Below, piece after piece: positions 1-6,972 of a DNA stretch of 13,517 nt. The notes below the pieces were generated by a model. That model was not told the DNA's origin, did no database searches, and was given only the letters and a program-made list of their open reading frames with translations. The number at the start of each line of letters is the position of its first letter. The stretch's first letter is position 1. The stretch is taken from NCBI GenBank assembly GCA_028706415.1, contig JAQWBK010000039.1, positions 1-13,517 on the forward strand. Reading direction: 5' to 3'. The translations under genes were made by a program, and so were the position numbers. The DNA comes from Oscillospiraceae bacterium (lineage in GTDB: Bacteria > Bacillota > Clostridia > Oscillospirales > Acutalibacteraceae).

Positions 1-57
1 ACTGAAGGATGCCGAAGGGCAATCCCTGAGAGATTATATTTTATTGGAGGAAAAATC

Positions 58-1326
58 ATGAGAAAGATAACCGCATTTTCTTTGGTGATGGCTTTATGCT
101 TGCTTATGTCGGTTGGATGCAAGAAAAAAGACGATACATCATCCGAAGCGGGAGCGACCAACACCCCCATCCCCATTACCCACTGGTATTGGGCGGACAA
201 TCCCGATTATTCTGAAAAGATGCAGCAGATCGTAAAGGATTTCAATGATACCAATGGCAAAAACATCAAGGTAACCGCCCAGGAATATCCATGGGACGGC
301 GGGGGATACAGTGAGACCGTGTTCACCGCGGCAATGGGGGGCGGGGGACCTGATACGGCGGCATGGAAGCTGACCTCCACCCCATTATTCAAGGCGAACA
401 ACCTGCTTGCGGTTCTGGATGGTTATATCGACGATTGGACCGATAAGGAGGATATTGAAGAAAGTCTTTATGGTGTTATGCGGGCTGCCGGCGGAACCGA
501 TAACATTTATGTCATGCCCTGGAACACCCAGGTGCTTTATGTTTATTATCGCCCGTCCATGTTTAAGGCGGTTAATATTTCAGCGCCCACAACCTATGAT
601 GAATTTCTTGAAGCCTGCCGTAAGCTGACGCGGGATACCGACAACGACGGAAAAAACGATGTTTACGGCTTTGGAATGAGGGGAGCAAAGGGCGGACAGG
701 AGCCCTGGGGCAGTTTTATTTACGGCCGCGGCGGTGATTTTTCCGACTTTTCGACCCCAAAAGCAGTGGCGGGGATGCAGGATTTTATTAACCTTTATAA
801 AAAGGGTTATGTTCCTCCCACCGCGCCCACAGACGGCTTTAATGAGATTATTGCCAACTTCAAATCCGGTAAAACCGCCATGACAATTCACCATATCGGC
901 TCATCAAGCGGCATGGTGGAATCTCTGGGTGAGGATGTAGATGCCTTCCCCTTCCCCAAGGGTACAAGCCAGTGGACCTCGATGGGAGACACCGAAAATG
1001 TTGTTTTTGATGCCTGTGATAACAAGGATGCGGCCTTTGAATGGGTGGCCTATCTTGCTACCGGAAAAGGGCAGGAGGAATGGTGCAAGGCTACCGGTAA
1101 TGTCCCGGTAAGCAAGAGGGTGCAGGCCATGCCCGAGTTCCAGAACAACAAGTTTATGAAGGTTTCGATACAGGGGGCCCCCAGCGCCGGAATATTTCCC
1201 ATACTGGATACCACCACCGAATGGATCAACACCATCTGGCCCAACACGACGGCAGCTGCCCTTGCCGGACAAAAAACTGCCGAGCAGGCCATGACCGATC
1301 TTCAAAAAGGGTTATACGGCAGCTAG
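58..1326 (+). CDS. ABC transporter sugar-binding lipoprotein
   Basis: This 422-residue protein is an extracellular solute-binding protein of the family 1 (MalE/UgpB-like) type. It would capture a sugar outside the membrane and deliver it to the two permeases encoded next. Residues 1-20 form a basic-then-hydrophobic signal peptide ending SVGC, with Cys21 as the probable lipidated residue. A charged, Ser/Thr-rich linker follows, then a mature domain starting around ITHWYWADNP. The length is typical of the family. The start ATG has a GGAGG at 46-50 with good spacing. It is the first gene of a co-directional operon reaching 5535. The substrate cannot be read from the sequence; the neighbouring transketolase suggests a sugar or sugar derivative. 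The family is clear and the specificity is unknown. Confidence 0.93.
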   Translation: MRKITAFSLVMALCLLMSVGCKKKDDTSSEAGATNTPIPITHWYWADNPDYSEKMQQIVKDFNDTNGKNIKVTAQEYPWDGGGYSETVFTAAMGGGGPDTAAWKLTSTPLFKANNLLAVLDGYIDDWTDKEDIEESLYGVMRAAGGTDNIYVMPWNTQVLYVYYRPSMFKAVNISAPTTYDEFLEACRKLTRDTDNDGKNDVYGFGMRGAKGGQEPWGSFIYGRGGDFSDFSTPKAVAGMQDFINLYKKGYVPPTAPTDGFNEIIANFKSGKTAMTIHHIGSSSGMVESLGEDVDAFPFPKGTSQWTSMGDTENVVFDACDNKDAAFEWVAYLATGKGQEEWCKATGNVPVSKRVQAMPEFQNNKFMKVSIQGAPSAGIFPILDTTTEWINTIWPNTTAAALAGQKTAEQAMTDLQKGLYGS

Positions 1327-1415
1327 ATGTTTTAGAACTCATTTTCAGGGGCGAATTCGTCCCATAATTCTTCATGCCTTTCCGCAGGGAAGGGCGAGGA
1401 AAGGCATGGGCTTTT

Positions 1416-2294
1416 ATGCATAATAGGAAATCAGGGTTCTGGCCTTATCTTCTGGTATTACCCGCCTTGTTGGTTGTTATGGCCGTTGTTTTTATACCCG
1501 CTTTTAATGCGGTATTGATGAGCATTCAAAGCTATGACCTGCGGCGACCGTCCGAGATAGGGTTTATAGGACTGGAGAATTATATTGGGGTAATGCAGGA
1601 TTCGCTTTTTTGGGAATCCTTATGGAGAACCCTCCTTTGGGTGGTTTTTGGGGTTGGATTTCAGTTTGTCTTTGGATTTATTCTTGCGCTATTACTCAAC
1701 CGCCCCTTCGGTGGGAGGGGGCTTGCCCGCTCGGTAAGCCTTATCCCTTGGGTTACGCCCGGGGTTCTGATCGGACTAATGTGGAGATGGATTTATGACG
1801 GCAGCTATGGGGTGCTGAATGATATCCTGCTTAAGCTGGGCTTCATTGATGAAGCCATCCCCTTTTTGGCGCGGTTAAGTACGGTGTTTCCCGCTGTGAT
1901 TGTCACAATAATATGGCAGGGGATCCCCTTTTTCGCCCTTATGCTGCTTGCCGGACTTCAGGGGGTGCCTGGTGAATTATATGAAGCGGCGGATATCGAC
2001 GGCGCGAATGTTTTTCAGAAGTTCTTTCGAATCACCGTTCCGTCGCTTCGCAACACCATCTATGTCACCACCCTGCTCAGAATAATCTGGGTGGCAAATT
2101 CGGTTGATGTGATTTTCAATATGACCGGGGGCGGCCCTGCATACGCCTCCCAAACATTAAGTGTCTATATATTCAACAAGGCGAATGCGTTAAATCTGGG
2201 TTATTCCTCAACCATGTCTGTTATTCTTACGGTTTTATTGCTTCTGGTGGCCGTTCCGTATTTGAAAAACCTATTTAGAAATCAGGAGAATTAA
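1416..2294 (+). CDS. ABC sugar transporter permease, MalF/UgpA type
   Basis: This is an inner-membrane permease subunit of a binding-protein-dependent sugar importer, about 292 residues with six hydrophobic segments. The cytoplasmic EAA loop that contacts the ATPase is visible near residues 189-210 as ELYEAADIDGANVFQKF. I chose ATG 1416 because GCGAGGAAAGG (1394-1404) lies at a suitable distance and the protein then begins with a normal short basic tail before the first helix (FWPYLLVLP). An in-frame ATG at 1374 would add 14 residues but has no ribosome binding site. The gene follows the binding protein by about 90 bp and precedes the partner permease by 2 bp. No ATPase gene accompanies it, as is common in Firmicutes carbohydrate operons that share a MsmK/UgpC-type ATPase. 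Confidence 0.92.
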   Translation: MHNRKSGFWPYLLVLPALLVVMAVVFIPAFNAVLMSIQSYDLRRPSEIGFIGLENYIGVMQDSLFWESLWRTLLWVVFGVGFQFVFGFILALLLNRPFGGRGLARSVSLIPWVTPGVLIGLMWRWIYDGSYGVLNDILLKLGFIDEAIPFLARLSTVFPAVIVTIIWQGIPFFALMLLAGLQGVPGELYEAADIDGANVFQKFFRITVPSLRNTIYVTTLLRIIWVANSVDVIFNMTGGGPAYASQTLSVYIFNKANALNLGYSSTMSVILTVLLLLVAVPYLKNLFRNQEN

Positions 2295-2296
2295 GC

Positions 2297-3133
2297 ATGA
2301 AAGGAAAAGAAAACAGATTTTATCGCCTTTTAAATCTGCATATTCCATTGATTTTACTGTTGTTATTTTTGCTTTTCCCTTTTTACTGGACCTTGGTGAC
2401 CTCGATAAAGCCCGCAAGGGAGCTTTATGGAAGTGTGGTGACCTACTGGCCCCGCCAAATAACCTTTGAGGCATATAAGAAACTATTTTTTGATTATAAT
2501 TTTCTAAAACCCATGGGAAACAGTCTGTTGGTTGCCTTTTTTACAACCGCCCTAACCCTGTTTGTCGCTTCCCTCGCCTCCTACTCCTTTTCCCGCTTTC
2601 GTTTTCGCGGACGGCGGTTATTGATGATTTTATTTTTGACCAATAACATGTTCCCCACCGTCCTGCTTCTTATTCCGCTTTATGCCATCATGCGAAGGCT
2701 GGGGATATTGTATACGCCGCTTGCGTTGGTGCTGTCGTATACCACCTTTACAATACCCTTTTCAATCTGGCTGCTTAACGGATATCTGAGTGATCTTCCC
2801 CAATCTCTGGAGGAGGCGGCAATGGTTGACGGAGCAAACCGTCCACAGGCATTTACCCGCATTATACTGCCCATTCTAATACCCTGCCTGATTGCAACCG
2901 GGGTTTACATTTTTATGACCTCGTGGAACGAATATACCTTTGCGGTGATGTTTACAAACGAAGAAAGTCGTACCATTCCGGTCTCCCTCAAAAATCTTAT
3001 CGGGCAGCTGGGGGTACAGTGGGATCTGCTGACCGCCGGAGGAATCATCACGATAATTCCGGTGTGTATTATGTTTTTCTTTGCCCAAAGGCGGTTGGTG
3101 GAGGGGCTTACGGCGGGGGCGGTAAAGGGATGA
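2297..3133 (+). CDS. ABC sugar transporter permease, MalG/UgpE type
   Basis: This 278-residue protein is the second membrane-spanning subunit of the importer and pairs with the permease just upstream. It has about six hydrophobic segments, the first at residues 17-35. A canonical EAA loop spans about residues 171-196 (LEEAAMVDGANRPQAFTRI), followed by a proline-rich helix start. The family's C-terminal signature around WNEYTFAVMF is present. The start ATG lies 2 bp past the upstream stop, with GGAG at 2284-2287 inside the upstream gene, so translation is probably coupled. It ends 40 bp before the transketolase genes. The length is normal and no truncation is seen. Confidence 0.93.
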   Translation: MKGKENRFYRLLNLHIPLILLLLFLLFPFYWTLVTSIKPARELYGSVVTYWPRQITFEAYKKLFFDYNFLKPMGNSLLVAFFTTALTLFVASLASYSFSRFRFRGRRLLMILFLTNNMFPTVLLLIPLYAIMRRLGILYTPLALVLSYTTFTIPFSIWLLNGYLSDLPQSLEEAAMVDGANRPQAFTRIILPILIPCLIATGVYIFMTSWNEYTFAVMFTNEESRTIPVSLKNLIGQLGVQWDLLTAGGIITIIPVCIMFFFAQRRLVEGLTAGAVKG

Positions 3134-3173
3134 GGCTGATATGACTTTTAATAAAACGGAAAGGCAGATATAA

Positions 3174-3992
3174 ATGAACACAGAGGTTTTGACCGAAAAA
3201 GCAAGACACATTCGGGGGGATATCGTTAAAATGCTTTATACCGCCCAGTCGGGGCATCCCGGGGGTTCACTCTCCTGTGTTGAGATTTTGTTGTCACTCT
3301 ATTATCGGGTTGCAAATGTGGATGCGCAAAATCCCAAGATGGAAAACCGGGATCGTATCGTTCTCAGCAAGGGGCATGCCTGTCCGGCTTTATACGCTGT
3401 TTTGGCGGATAAGGGGTATTTTCCGCGCTCCGACCTATGGAGATTGCGGCAAATTGACAGCCATCTTCAGGGGCATCCCGACAACACCAAAACCCCCGGG
3501 GTGGATGTAAACACCGGTTCGCTGGGGCAAGGGATGTCGGTCGCCATGGGGATTGCAATAGCCGCCCGCCACCAAAAAGCCCAATACCGCGTTTTTACAA
3601 TAATCGGGGATGGGGAGACACAGGAAGGTCTGATTTGGGAGGCGGCAATGGCAGCCGCCCATTATAAGCTTGATAATTTTACCGTTATACTGGACTATAA
3701 CGGGCTGCAAATCGATGGTTCAAACGATGAGGTCATGGGCATTCGGGATATCGTGAAAAAATTCGAGGCCTTTGGATTTGAGTGTTATAAGGTGGACGGG
3801 CATGATGTGGATGCCATAACCGAGGTGCTGCAAAAGCCGGTGGTGGGAAGGCCGAAATTCGTCTGCTGCCTAACCGCCAAGGGACGGGGAGTCTCGTTTA
3901 TGGAGGATAAATTCGGCTGGCATGGTAAGGCTCCGGCTGAAATCGAATATCTTGACGCTATGAAAGAACTGGGGATTGATATAAATGATTAA
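3174..3992 (+). CDS. Transketolase, N-terminal (ThDP-binding) subunit
   Basis: This 272-residue protein is the ThDP-pyrophosphate-binding half of a split transketolase, which moves two-carbon ketol units from a ketose donor to an aldose acceptor. Visible family features are SGHPGGSLS (His28), SKGHACPALYA (His68), the HLQGHPD stretch (His101), GSLGQGMS (115-122) and the ThDP motif GDGETQEG (145-152). The Mg-binding part follows through DYNGLQIDG (174-182). The length matches N-terminal subunits of two-gene transketolases, so this is not a truncation. The gene overlaps the C-terminal subunit by 8 bp, and the two must work together. Its position in a sugar ABC operon suggests a dedicated catabolic transketolase rather than the housekeeping pentose-phosphate enzyme. 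That role is inferred. Confidence 0.95.
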   Translation: MNTEVLTEKARHIRGDIVKMLYTAQSGHPGGSLSCVEILLSLYYRVANVDAQNPKMENRDRIVLSKGHACPALYAVLADKGYFPRSDLWRLRQIDSHLQGHPDNTKTPGVDVNTGSLGQGMSVAMGIAIAARHQKAQYRVFTIIGDGETQEGLIWEAAMAAAHYKLDNFTVILDYNGLQIDGSNDEVMGIRDIVKKFEAFGFECYKVDGHDVDAITEVLQKPVVGRPKFVCCLTAKGRGVSFMEDKFGWHGKAPAEIEYLDAMKELGIDIND

Positions 3993-4932
3993 AAGGCAGT
4001 CGTTAAGGGTGGCATACGGTGATGCACTGGTTGAGCTGGGGCGAAAAAATGAACGGCTGGTGGTTTTGGATGCCGATCTTGCCCATGCAACCATGACCAA
4101 CACCTTTGCTGCCGAATTTCCGGATCGATTTTTTAATTTCGGTATAGCCGAAGCAAACATGGTATGCGCCGCCGCGGGTTTTGCCCACGCCGGACTGCTT
4201 CCGTTTTTCAGCACCTTTGCCCTTTTCGGGGCCGGCAGAGGGTATGAAATGATTCGCAACTCGATAAGCTATATTCAGCTGAACGTTAAATTCGGGTTGT
4301 CCCATTCCGGTTTAAGCGTGGGGGAGGACGGGGGCAGTCACCAGAGTTTTGAGGATATTTCGCTGATGCGGGGGCTACCCGGCATGACCATTTTTGTTCC
4401 CTGCGACCCATACGAAACCCGCAAGGCGGTATTTGCCGCCGCCGAGATTAACGGGCCTGTATATATTCGGGTGGGGCGACCTATCGTTGACACCATAACA
4501 GCCCCCGACACCCCCTTCATCCCGGGTAAAGCAAATGTTATGCGGGAGGGGGAGGATGTTTGCATAATGGCAACCGGCCTCATGATTTCTTATGCGCTTG
4601 CCGCGGCAGAGCAGCTTGCAGCGCAGAATATAAGGGCAGCCGTGGTCAACTTTCACACCATCAAGCCTATTGATGCCGAATGCGTGCTTAATATGGCCAA
4701 CAGATGCGGGGGGGTGGTGACCGTTGAGGAGCATTCGATTATAGGCGGGCTGGGTTCGGCGGTGGCCGAGGTTATGGCGGGGAATACAGGGGCAAAGCTT
4801 AGACGAATTGGTATTCAGGATAAGTTCGGCAAATCCGGCAAGCCCCAAGATTTGTTTAATGAATATGGCCTGACAAGTGATAATATTGTCTATGAGTGTA
4901 TGGAATTATGCTCAGCCCATGAAAGGAGATGA
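3985..4932 (+). CDS. Transketolase, C-terminal (pyrimidine-binding) subunit
   Basis: This 315-residue protein is the PYR-domain plus C-terminal-domain half of the split transketolase. FGIAEANMV near residue 52 carries the catalytic glutamate (Glu56) that activates ThDP. GEDGGSHQSFEDI (113-125) is the substrate-binding stretch with His119. IRVGRP (161-166) supplies a conserved arginine. A C-terminal swivel domain follows from about residue 185 (EGEDVCIMATG onward). The start ATG overlaps the end of the N-terminal subunit gene by 8 bp, implying translational coupling and equal amounts of the two polypeptides. The gene ends at the TGA beside the ribosome binding site of the cupin gene. The length is typical. 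The sugar phosphate accepted is unknown. Confidence 0.95.
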   Translation: MIKRQSLRVAYGDALVELGRKNERLVVLDADLAHATMTNTFAAEFPDRFFNFGIAEANMVCAAAGFAHAGLLPFFSTFALFGAGRGYEMIRNSISYIQLNVKFGLSHSGLSVGEDGGSHQSFEDISLMRGLPGMTIFVPCDPYETRKAVFAAAEINGPVYIRVGRPIVDTITAPDTPFIPGKANVMREGEDVCIMATGLMISYALAAAEQLAAQNIRAAVVNFHTIKPIDAECVLNMANRCGGVVTVEEHSIIGGLGSAVAEVMAGNTGAKLRRIGIQDKFGKSGKPQDLFNEYGLTSDNIVYECMELCSAHERR

Positions 4933-4935
4933 CCG

Positions 4936-5343
4936 GTGTTGAAAATTCAGCAGCTGGAATATGACGCTCAGGGCATGAGTCGGGTGTTTGAAAACGAAAA
5001 GTGGATGGTGGGCATTAAAAACTGGAAGCCGGAAAACGATGTTACCGGGATTGACTGTCTTGAAAGGCACAATCAAACCCATGAGCTGTTTATCTTGCTT
5101 TCGGGTAGCTGTGTGCTTTTATATGCAAACCAAACAGACCGAGGCCTGGTTATCGAAGCAGAAGAAATGCAGCCCATGAAGGTTTATAATATTCCCCCCT
5201 CCCTTTGGCATAACACGGTCACCACCAAGGATGTAAAAATGATTTTGGTTGAGGATTCATCCACCGGAATGGAGAACAGTGATATCCTTAAACTGACCCG
5301 GGAGCAGGTCGAGCAGGCACAAAGGCTTGTTGAAGGGAGGTGA
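4936..5343 (+). CDS. Small cupin-fold protein
   Basis: This 135-residue protein looks like a single-domain cupin. ERHNQTHELFILLSG (43-57) carries the first cupin motif with His45, His49 and Glu50, and NIPPSLWHNTVT (85-96) carries the second with His92. These residues could bind one metal ion. The start is GTG at 4936, with AAAGGAG at 4922-4928 inside the end of the transketolase gene and only 3 bp between the genes. Small cupins near sugar genes are often isomerases, epimerases or ligand sensors. Here it could act on the product or substrate of the neighbouring transketolase, but nothing in the sequence fixes a reaction. The fold call is fairly sure and the function is open. Confidence 0.8.
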   Translation: MLKIQQLEYDAQGMSRVFENEKWMVGIKNWKPENDVTGIDCLERHNQTHELFILLSGSCVLLYANQTDRGLVIEAEEMQPMKVYNIPPSLWHNTVTTKDVKMILVEDSSTGMENSDILKLTREQVEQAQRLVEGR

Positions 5344-5349
5344 ATCCGG

Positions 5350-5535
5350 TTGGCAAGATCCAGATTCAGCAGCTCATCTGATTTTGATTCCTTTCTCAAC
5401 GGGCATGTTTTTACCGATGACGACTTTTTTTCACTTCCCGAGGAGGTACAAGAACAGGTAAATGCCCATCAGCGGGAATTTAAGTCCCAGGCGGAAATGA
5501 TGAGTTTTATCCGCGACCTTATGAGACGAGCATAA
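5350..5535 (+). CDS. Small protein of unknown function, end of sugar operon
   Basis: This 61-residue protein starts at TTG 5350, with a strong GGGAGGTGA site at 5335-5343 that overlaps the end and stop of the cupin gene. It has a serine-rich start (RSRFSSSSDFDSF), an acidic middle (FTDDDFFSLPEEVQEQV) and a basic amphipathic helical end (FIRDLMRRA). No membrane segment or cysteine is present. I do not recognise a family. The tight 6-bp spacing and good ribosome binding site argue that it is translated with the operon. The LPEEVQEQV stretch resembles short helical adaptor motifs, but this is only an impression. A hairpin terminator follows directly. Confidence 0.6.
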   Translation: MARSRFSSSSDFDSFLNGHVFTDDDFFSLPEEVQEQVNAHQREFKSQAEMMSFIRDLMRRA

Positions 5536-5544
5536 AAATTGAAA

Positions 5545-5588
5545 AAGACGGATATGTATGTGATTAAGCCACCATACATATCCGTCTT
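5545..5588. terminator. Bidirectional rho-independent terminator
   Basis: A perfect 16-bp inverted repeat (5545-5560 with 5573-5588, arm AAGACGGATATGTATG) encloses a 12-nt loop. It has an A-run on its left (5542-5546) and a TTTTT run at 5593-5597. It can therefore terminate the + strand operon and also the opposing minus-strand gene ending at 5601. Confidence 0.85.
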
Positions 5589-5600
5589 AGAATTTTTGAC

Positions 5601-6032
5601 CTATAATACCCGTACGGCCACAAGTTCGTTTATTACCAGAACCAGGGTCAATATCACCACAAAGGCGGCGCATACCCAGAAAAATATATATCGAGTCTTT
5701 TCCCCGCTTATCCTGCGGGAGGCAAGACCCAGCAGCAAACAGGAAATAAGCCCCGCCGTAAGGACAATAACCACCCGAAGCTCGGCAGAGGAGAGGGGGA
5801 GGGGCTTATCCAGAAGGCCGGAAAGCACCCCGCTGAAGATGTTGGCGGCGGGGGTTATCAGCAAAGGCAGGATGGCCACCGAATAATCCTTTTTCCCTGA
5901 GCGCAAAAACACAAAGGACATTGCCAGCAGAACAATTATTATCGCCCAGCAGGCAAAAAGCATTCCTCCGGAATTTGTGGGCCCGTCATTATTGGTTTGA
6001 GCCGCCGCTAAATAGAGTAGGTGCACAGGCAT
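5601..6032 (-). CDS. Four-helix membrane protein, function unknown
   Basis: This 143-residue, strongly hydrophobic protein has about four membrane segments, near residues 24-43, 50-72, 85-104 and 112-138. A short basic loop, RSGKKD, joins the first two, and a basic loop SRRISGEKTR lies before the last. There is no signal peptidase site or recognisable catalytic motif. The ATG is preceded by AAGGGGGAA, a good ribosome binding site. It is a single gene converging on the sugar operon and sharing its terminator. I do not recognise the family. The hydrophobic pattern and ribosome binding site support it being real. Confidence 0.7.
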   Translation of the reverse strand: MPVHLLYLAAAQTNNDGPTNSGGMLFACWAIIIVLLAMSFVFLRSGKKDYSVAILPLLITPAANIFSGVLSGLLDKPLPLSSAELRVVIVLTAGLISCLLLGLASRRISGEKTRYIFFWVCAAFVVILTLVLVINELVAVRVL

Positions 6033-6101
6033 TTCCCCCTTAATATATTCAAAAGATGATTAGGGTATGTTTATTATTTATAGAAATATTAATAAAAAAG
6101 G

Positions 6102-6130
6102 TTGACATTAATTATAAAATATGGTAATAT
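6102..6130 (+). promoter_or_regulatory. Sigma-A promoter, consensus -35 and spacing
   Basis: TTGACA (6102-6107), a 17-bp AT-rich spacer and TAATAT (6125-6130) make a near-ideal vegetative promoter on the + strand. It points at the 50-codon ORF starting at 6162, giving a leader of roughly 25 nt. Confidence 0.75.
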
Positions 6131-6161
6131 GTGGACAAGCACTTTAAAGGAGGGGGATAAA

Positions 6162-6314
6162 GTGTATGAAGAAAAATACCCTTCTCTCATCTTATTCGAT
6201 GAGCTTGACAAAGATGCACAAGAAAGGATTATTTCTGTTGCTTCTGCGTCCATTCAAGAGCAATCAAATTCTCGATTACCCGCTGCCGTTCCTCCGAAAG
6301 CTGATCCAGCATAG
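6162..6314 (+). CDS. 50-residue ORF behind a strong promoter, possible regulator fragment
   Basis: GTG 6162 lies 8 nt after AAAGGAGG (6146-6153) and about 30 nt after a consensus promoter, so this short ORF has unusually good expression signals. It encodes an acidic peptide with the helical stretch LFDELDKDAQERIISVAS. That stretch resembles the tail helix found after the DNA-binding domain of Xre-family regulators, including the neighbour on the opposite strand (MLDQLSEERQRVIENL). The last 86 bp run antisense through the 3' end of that regulator gene, and the C-terminus (RLPAAVPPKADPA) looks unstructured. It may be a small real protein or the surviving start of a broken gene. A competing ATG at 6166 in another frame is less well placed. 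Confidence 0.4.
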   Translation: MYEEKYPSLILFDELDKDAQERIISVASASIQEQSNSRLPAAVPPKADPA

Positions 6315-6582
6315 TGATAATTCGTTCCCTGTTGCGTATTTTTTCAGGGTCGGTGTCCGCCCGGTCAACCCCATCCTTACCAAGGAGATAATCGGTACTT
6401 ACATTTAACACGGTGGAAAGATTGGCAACCACATTTATCATGGGTTCCTGTTTCCCGTTTTCGTATTTTGATAAAGTCCCCTTGCTAAGCCCGCCCCCAA
6501 AGGCAGAGTTATAATGATTTGCCAGCTGCTCCAGGGTATACCCTTTTTCGGTTCGTGCAGCCTTTAGGTTTACACCAAACAA
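6229..6582 (-). CDS. Xre-family helix-turn-helix transcriptional regulator
   Basis: This protein of about 117 residues is a DNA-binding repressor of the Cro/C1 type. The HTH spans about residues 3-65: NLKAARTEKGYTLEQLANHY leads into SKGTLSKYENGKQEP and then LSTVLNVSTDYLLGK. A helical tail of about 40 residues (DQLSEERQRVIENLIAL) probably mediates dimerisation. I chose TTG 6582 because the protein then begins MFGVNLKAAR, the usual start of this family, behind GGGGGAGGT. The spacing is rather short, and GTG 6600 would add six residues made from the ribosome binding site. It faces away from the phage-like genes downstream across a repeat-filled gap. Its 3' end overlaps the short + strand ORF. 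Targets are unknown; autoregulation is likely for the family. Confidence 0.87.
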   Translation of the reverse strand: MFGVNLKAARTEKGYTLEQLANHYNSAFGGGLSKGTLSKYENGKQEPMINVVANLSTVLNVSTDYLLGKDGVDRADTDPEKIRNRERIITMLDQLSEERQRVIENLIALEWTQKQQK

Positions 6583-6608
6583 ATTACCTCCCCCTTTCAC
6601 TATAGGCT

Positions 6609-6636
6609 ACTATATTTAGCAGACAATAGCAAGCAA
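6609..6636 (-). promoter_or_regulatory. Candidate promoter of the Xre regulator gene
   Basis: On the minus strand TTGCTT (6631-6636), a 16-bp spacer and TATAGT (6609-6614) form a plausible promoter just upstream of the regulator. The palindrome TTTCGAAA (6641-6648) lies next to its -35 and could be an operator. The -35 match is weak. Confidence 0.4.
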
Positions 6637-6719
6637 AAAGTTTCGAAATAAGTAAATTAATTTAAAATGTTACTGAAAAGGAACCTTGTAACAAGGCTTT
6701 AAAGCCACGAGTGTATTCT

Positions 6720-6901
6720 GGTCAACTCTTATACTGATCTCAAGTAAAAATCAAGACACCTTTTACTTGAGATCAGTATAAAAACCTCTTCGGGCGTATT
6801 CCGGCACAATTTCCGCCGGACTACATCAAACCTCTTCGTAATACTAATATCCGACTAAAAGTCTGCTCGGAATCCGTTCAAACAGGTTTTTAGAGGCGAC
6901 C
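6720..6901. mobile_element. Repeat element B, copy 1 (MITE-like, interrupted)
   Basis: This non-coding element matches, in reverse orientation, the repeat at 11212-11368. Its right end is GGTTTTTAGAGGCGACC (6885-6901). The outer part of its left end is GGTCAACTCT (6720-6729), and that terminal repeat is split by repeat A copy 1 before continuing as AAAAACC. It is flanked by the 4-bp direct repeat TTCT (6716-6719 and 6902-6905), as expected from target duplication. Shared internal blocks include CCGGCACAATTTCCGCCGGA against the reverse complement of the other copy, and CTCGGAATCCGTTC. The central part is shorter than in copy 2. It carries no coding sequence, so any movement would need a transposase acting in trans. 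Confidence 0.75.
6729..6781. mobile_element. Repeat element A, copy 1 (palindromic, TA-flanked)
   Basis: Perfect 21-bp arms (6729-6749 and 6761-6781, core TACTGATCTCAAGT) surround an 11-nt loop. The ends read TA-TACTG and CAGTA-TA. That fits insertion at a TA dinucleotide, as made by IS630/mariner-type transposases. It interrupts the terminal repeat of element B copy 1. A related copy lies at 10016-10086. Confidence 0.75.
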
Positions 6902-6972
6902 TTCTGTTTCTCTGCCCAAACAGTTTCGATGACGAAACCCCAAGCCGAAAGAATTGAGAAAGGATGATTTTT

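Larger units (their letters stand above)
6601..6972. other. Gene-free gap: regulator promoter plus nested repeats
   Basis: This gap of about 370 bp holds the regulator's candidate promoter, two adjoining palindromes (CCTTGTAACAAGG at 6684-6696 and GGCTTTAAAGCC at 6695-6706), and repeat B copy 1 with repeat A copy 1 inserted in it. A GTTTCG-ATGA-CGAAAC inverted repeat (6923-6938) sits just before the next gene. No ORF with a ribosome binding site is seen. Confidence 0.7.

Noticed and set aside
5539..5886. 115-codon + strand ORF after the operon terminator
   Set aside because: It begins inside the terminator hairpin, has no ribosome binding site and is antisense to a membrane protein gene with a clear hydrophobic pattern.
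6166..6408. 80-codon + strand ORF starting ATG behind the same AAAGGAGG
   Set aside because: Spacing to its ATG is longer than to GTG 6162, the product is a basic random-looking sequence, and most of it is antisense to the well-supported Xre gene.
6720..6901. CRISPR array or tandem repeat in the repeat-rich gap
   Set aside because: There are no regularly spaced direct repeats; the structure is inverted repeats of two dispersed elements.
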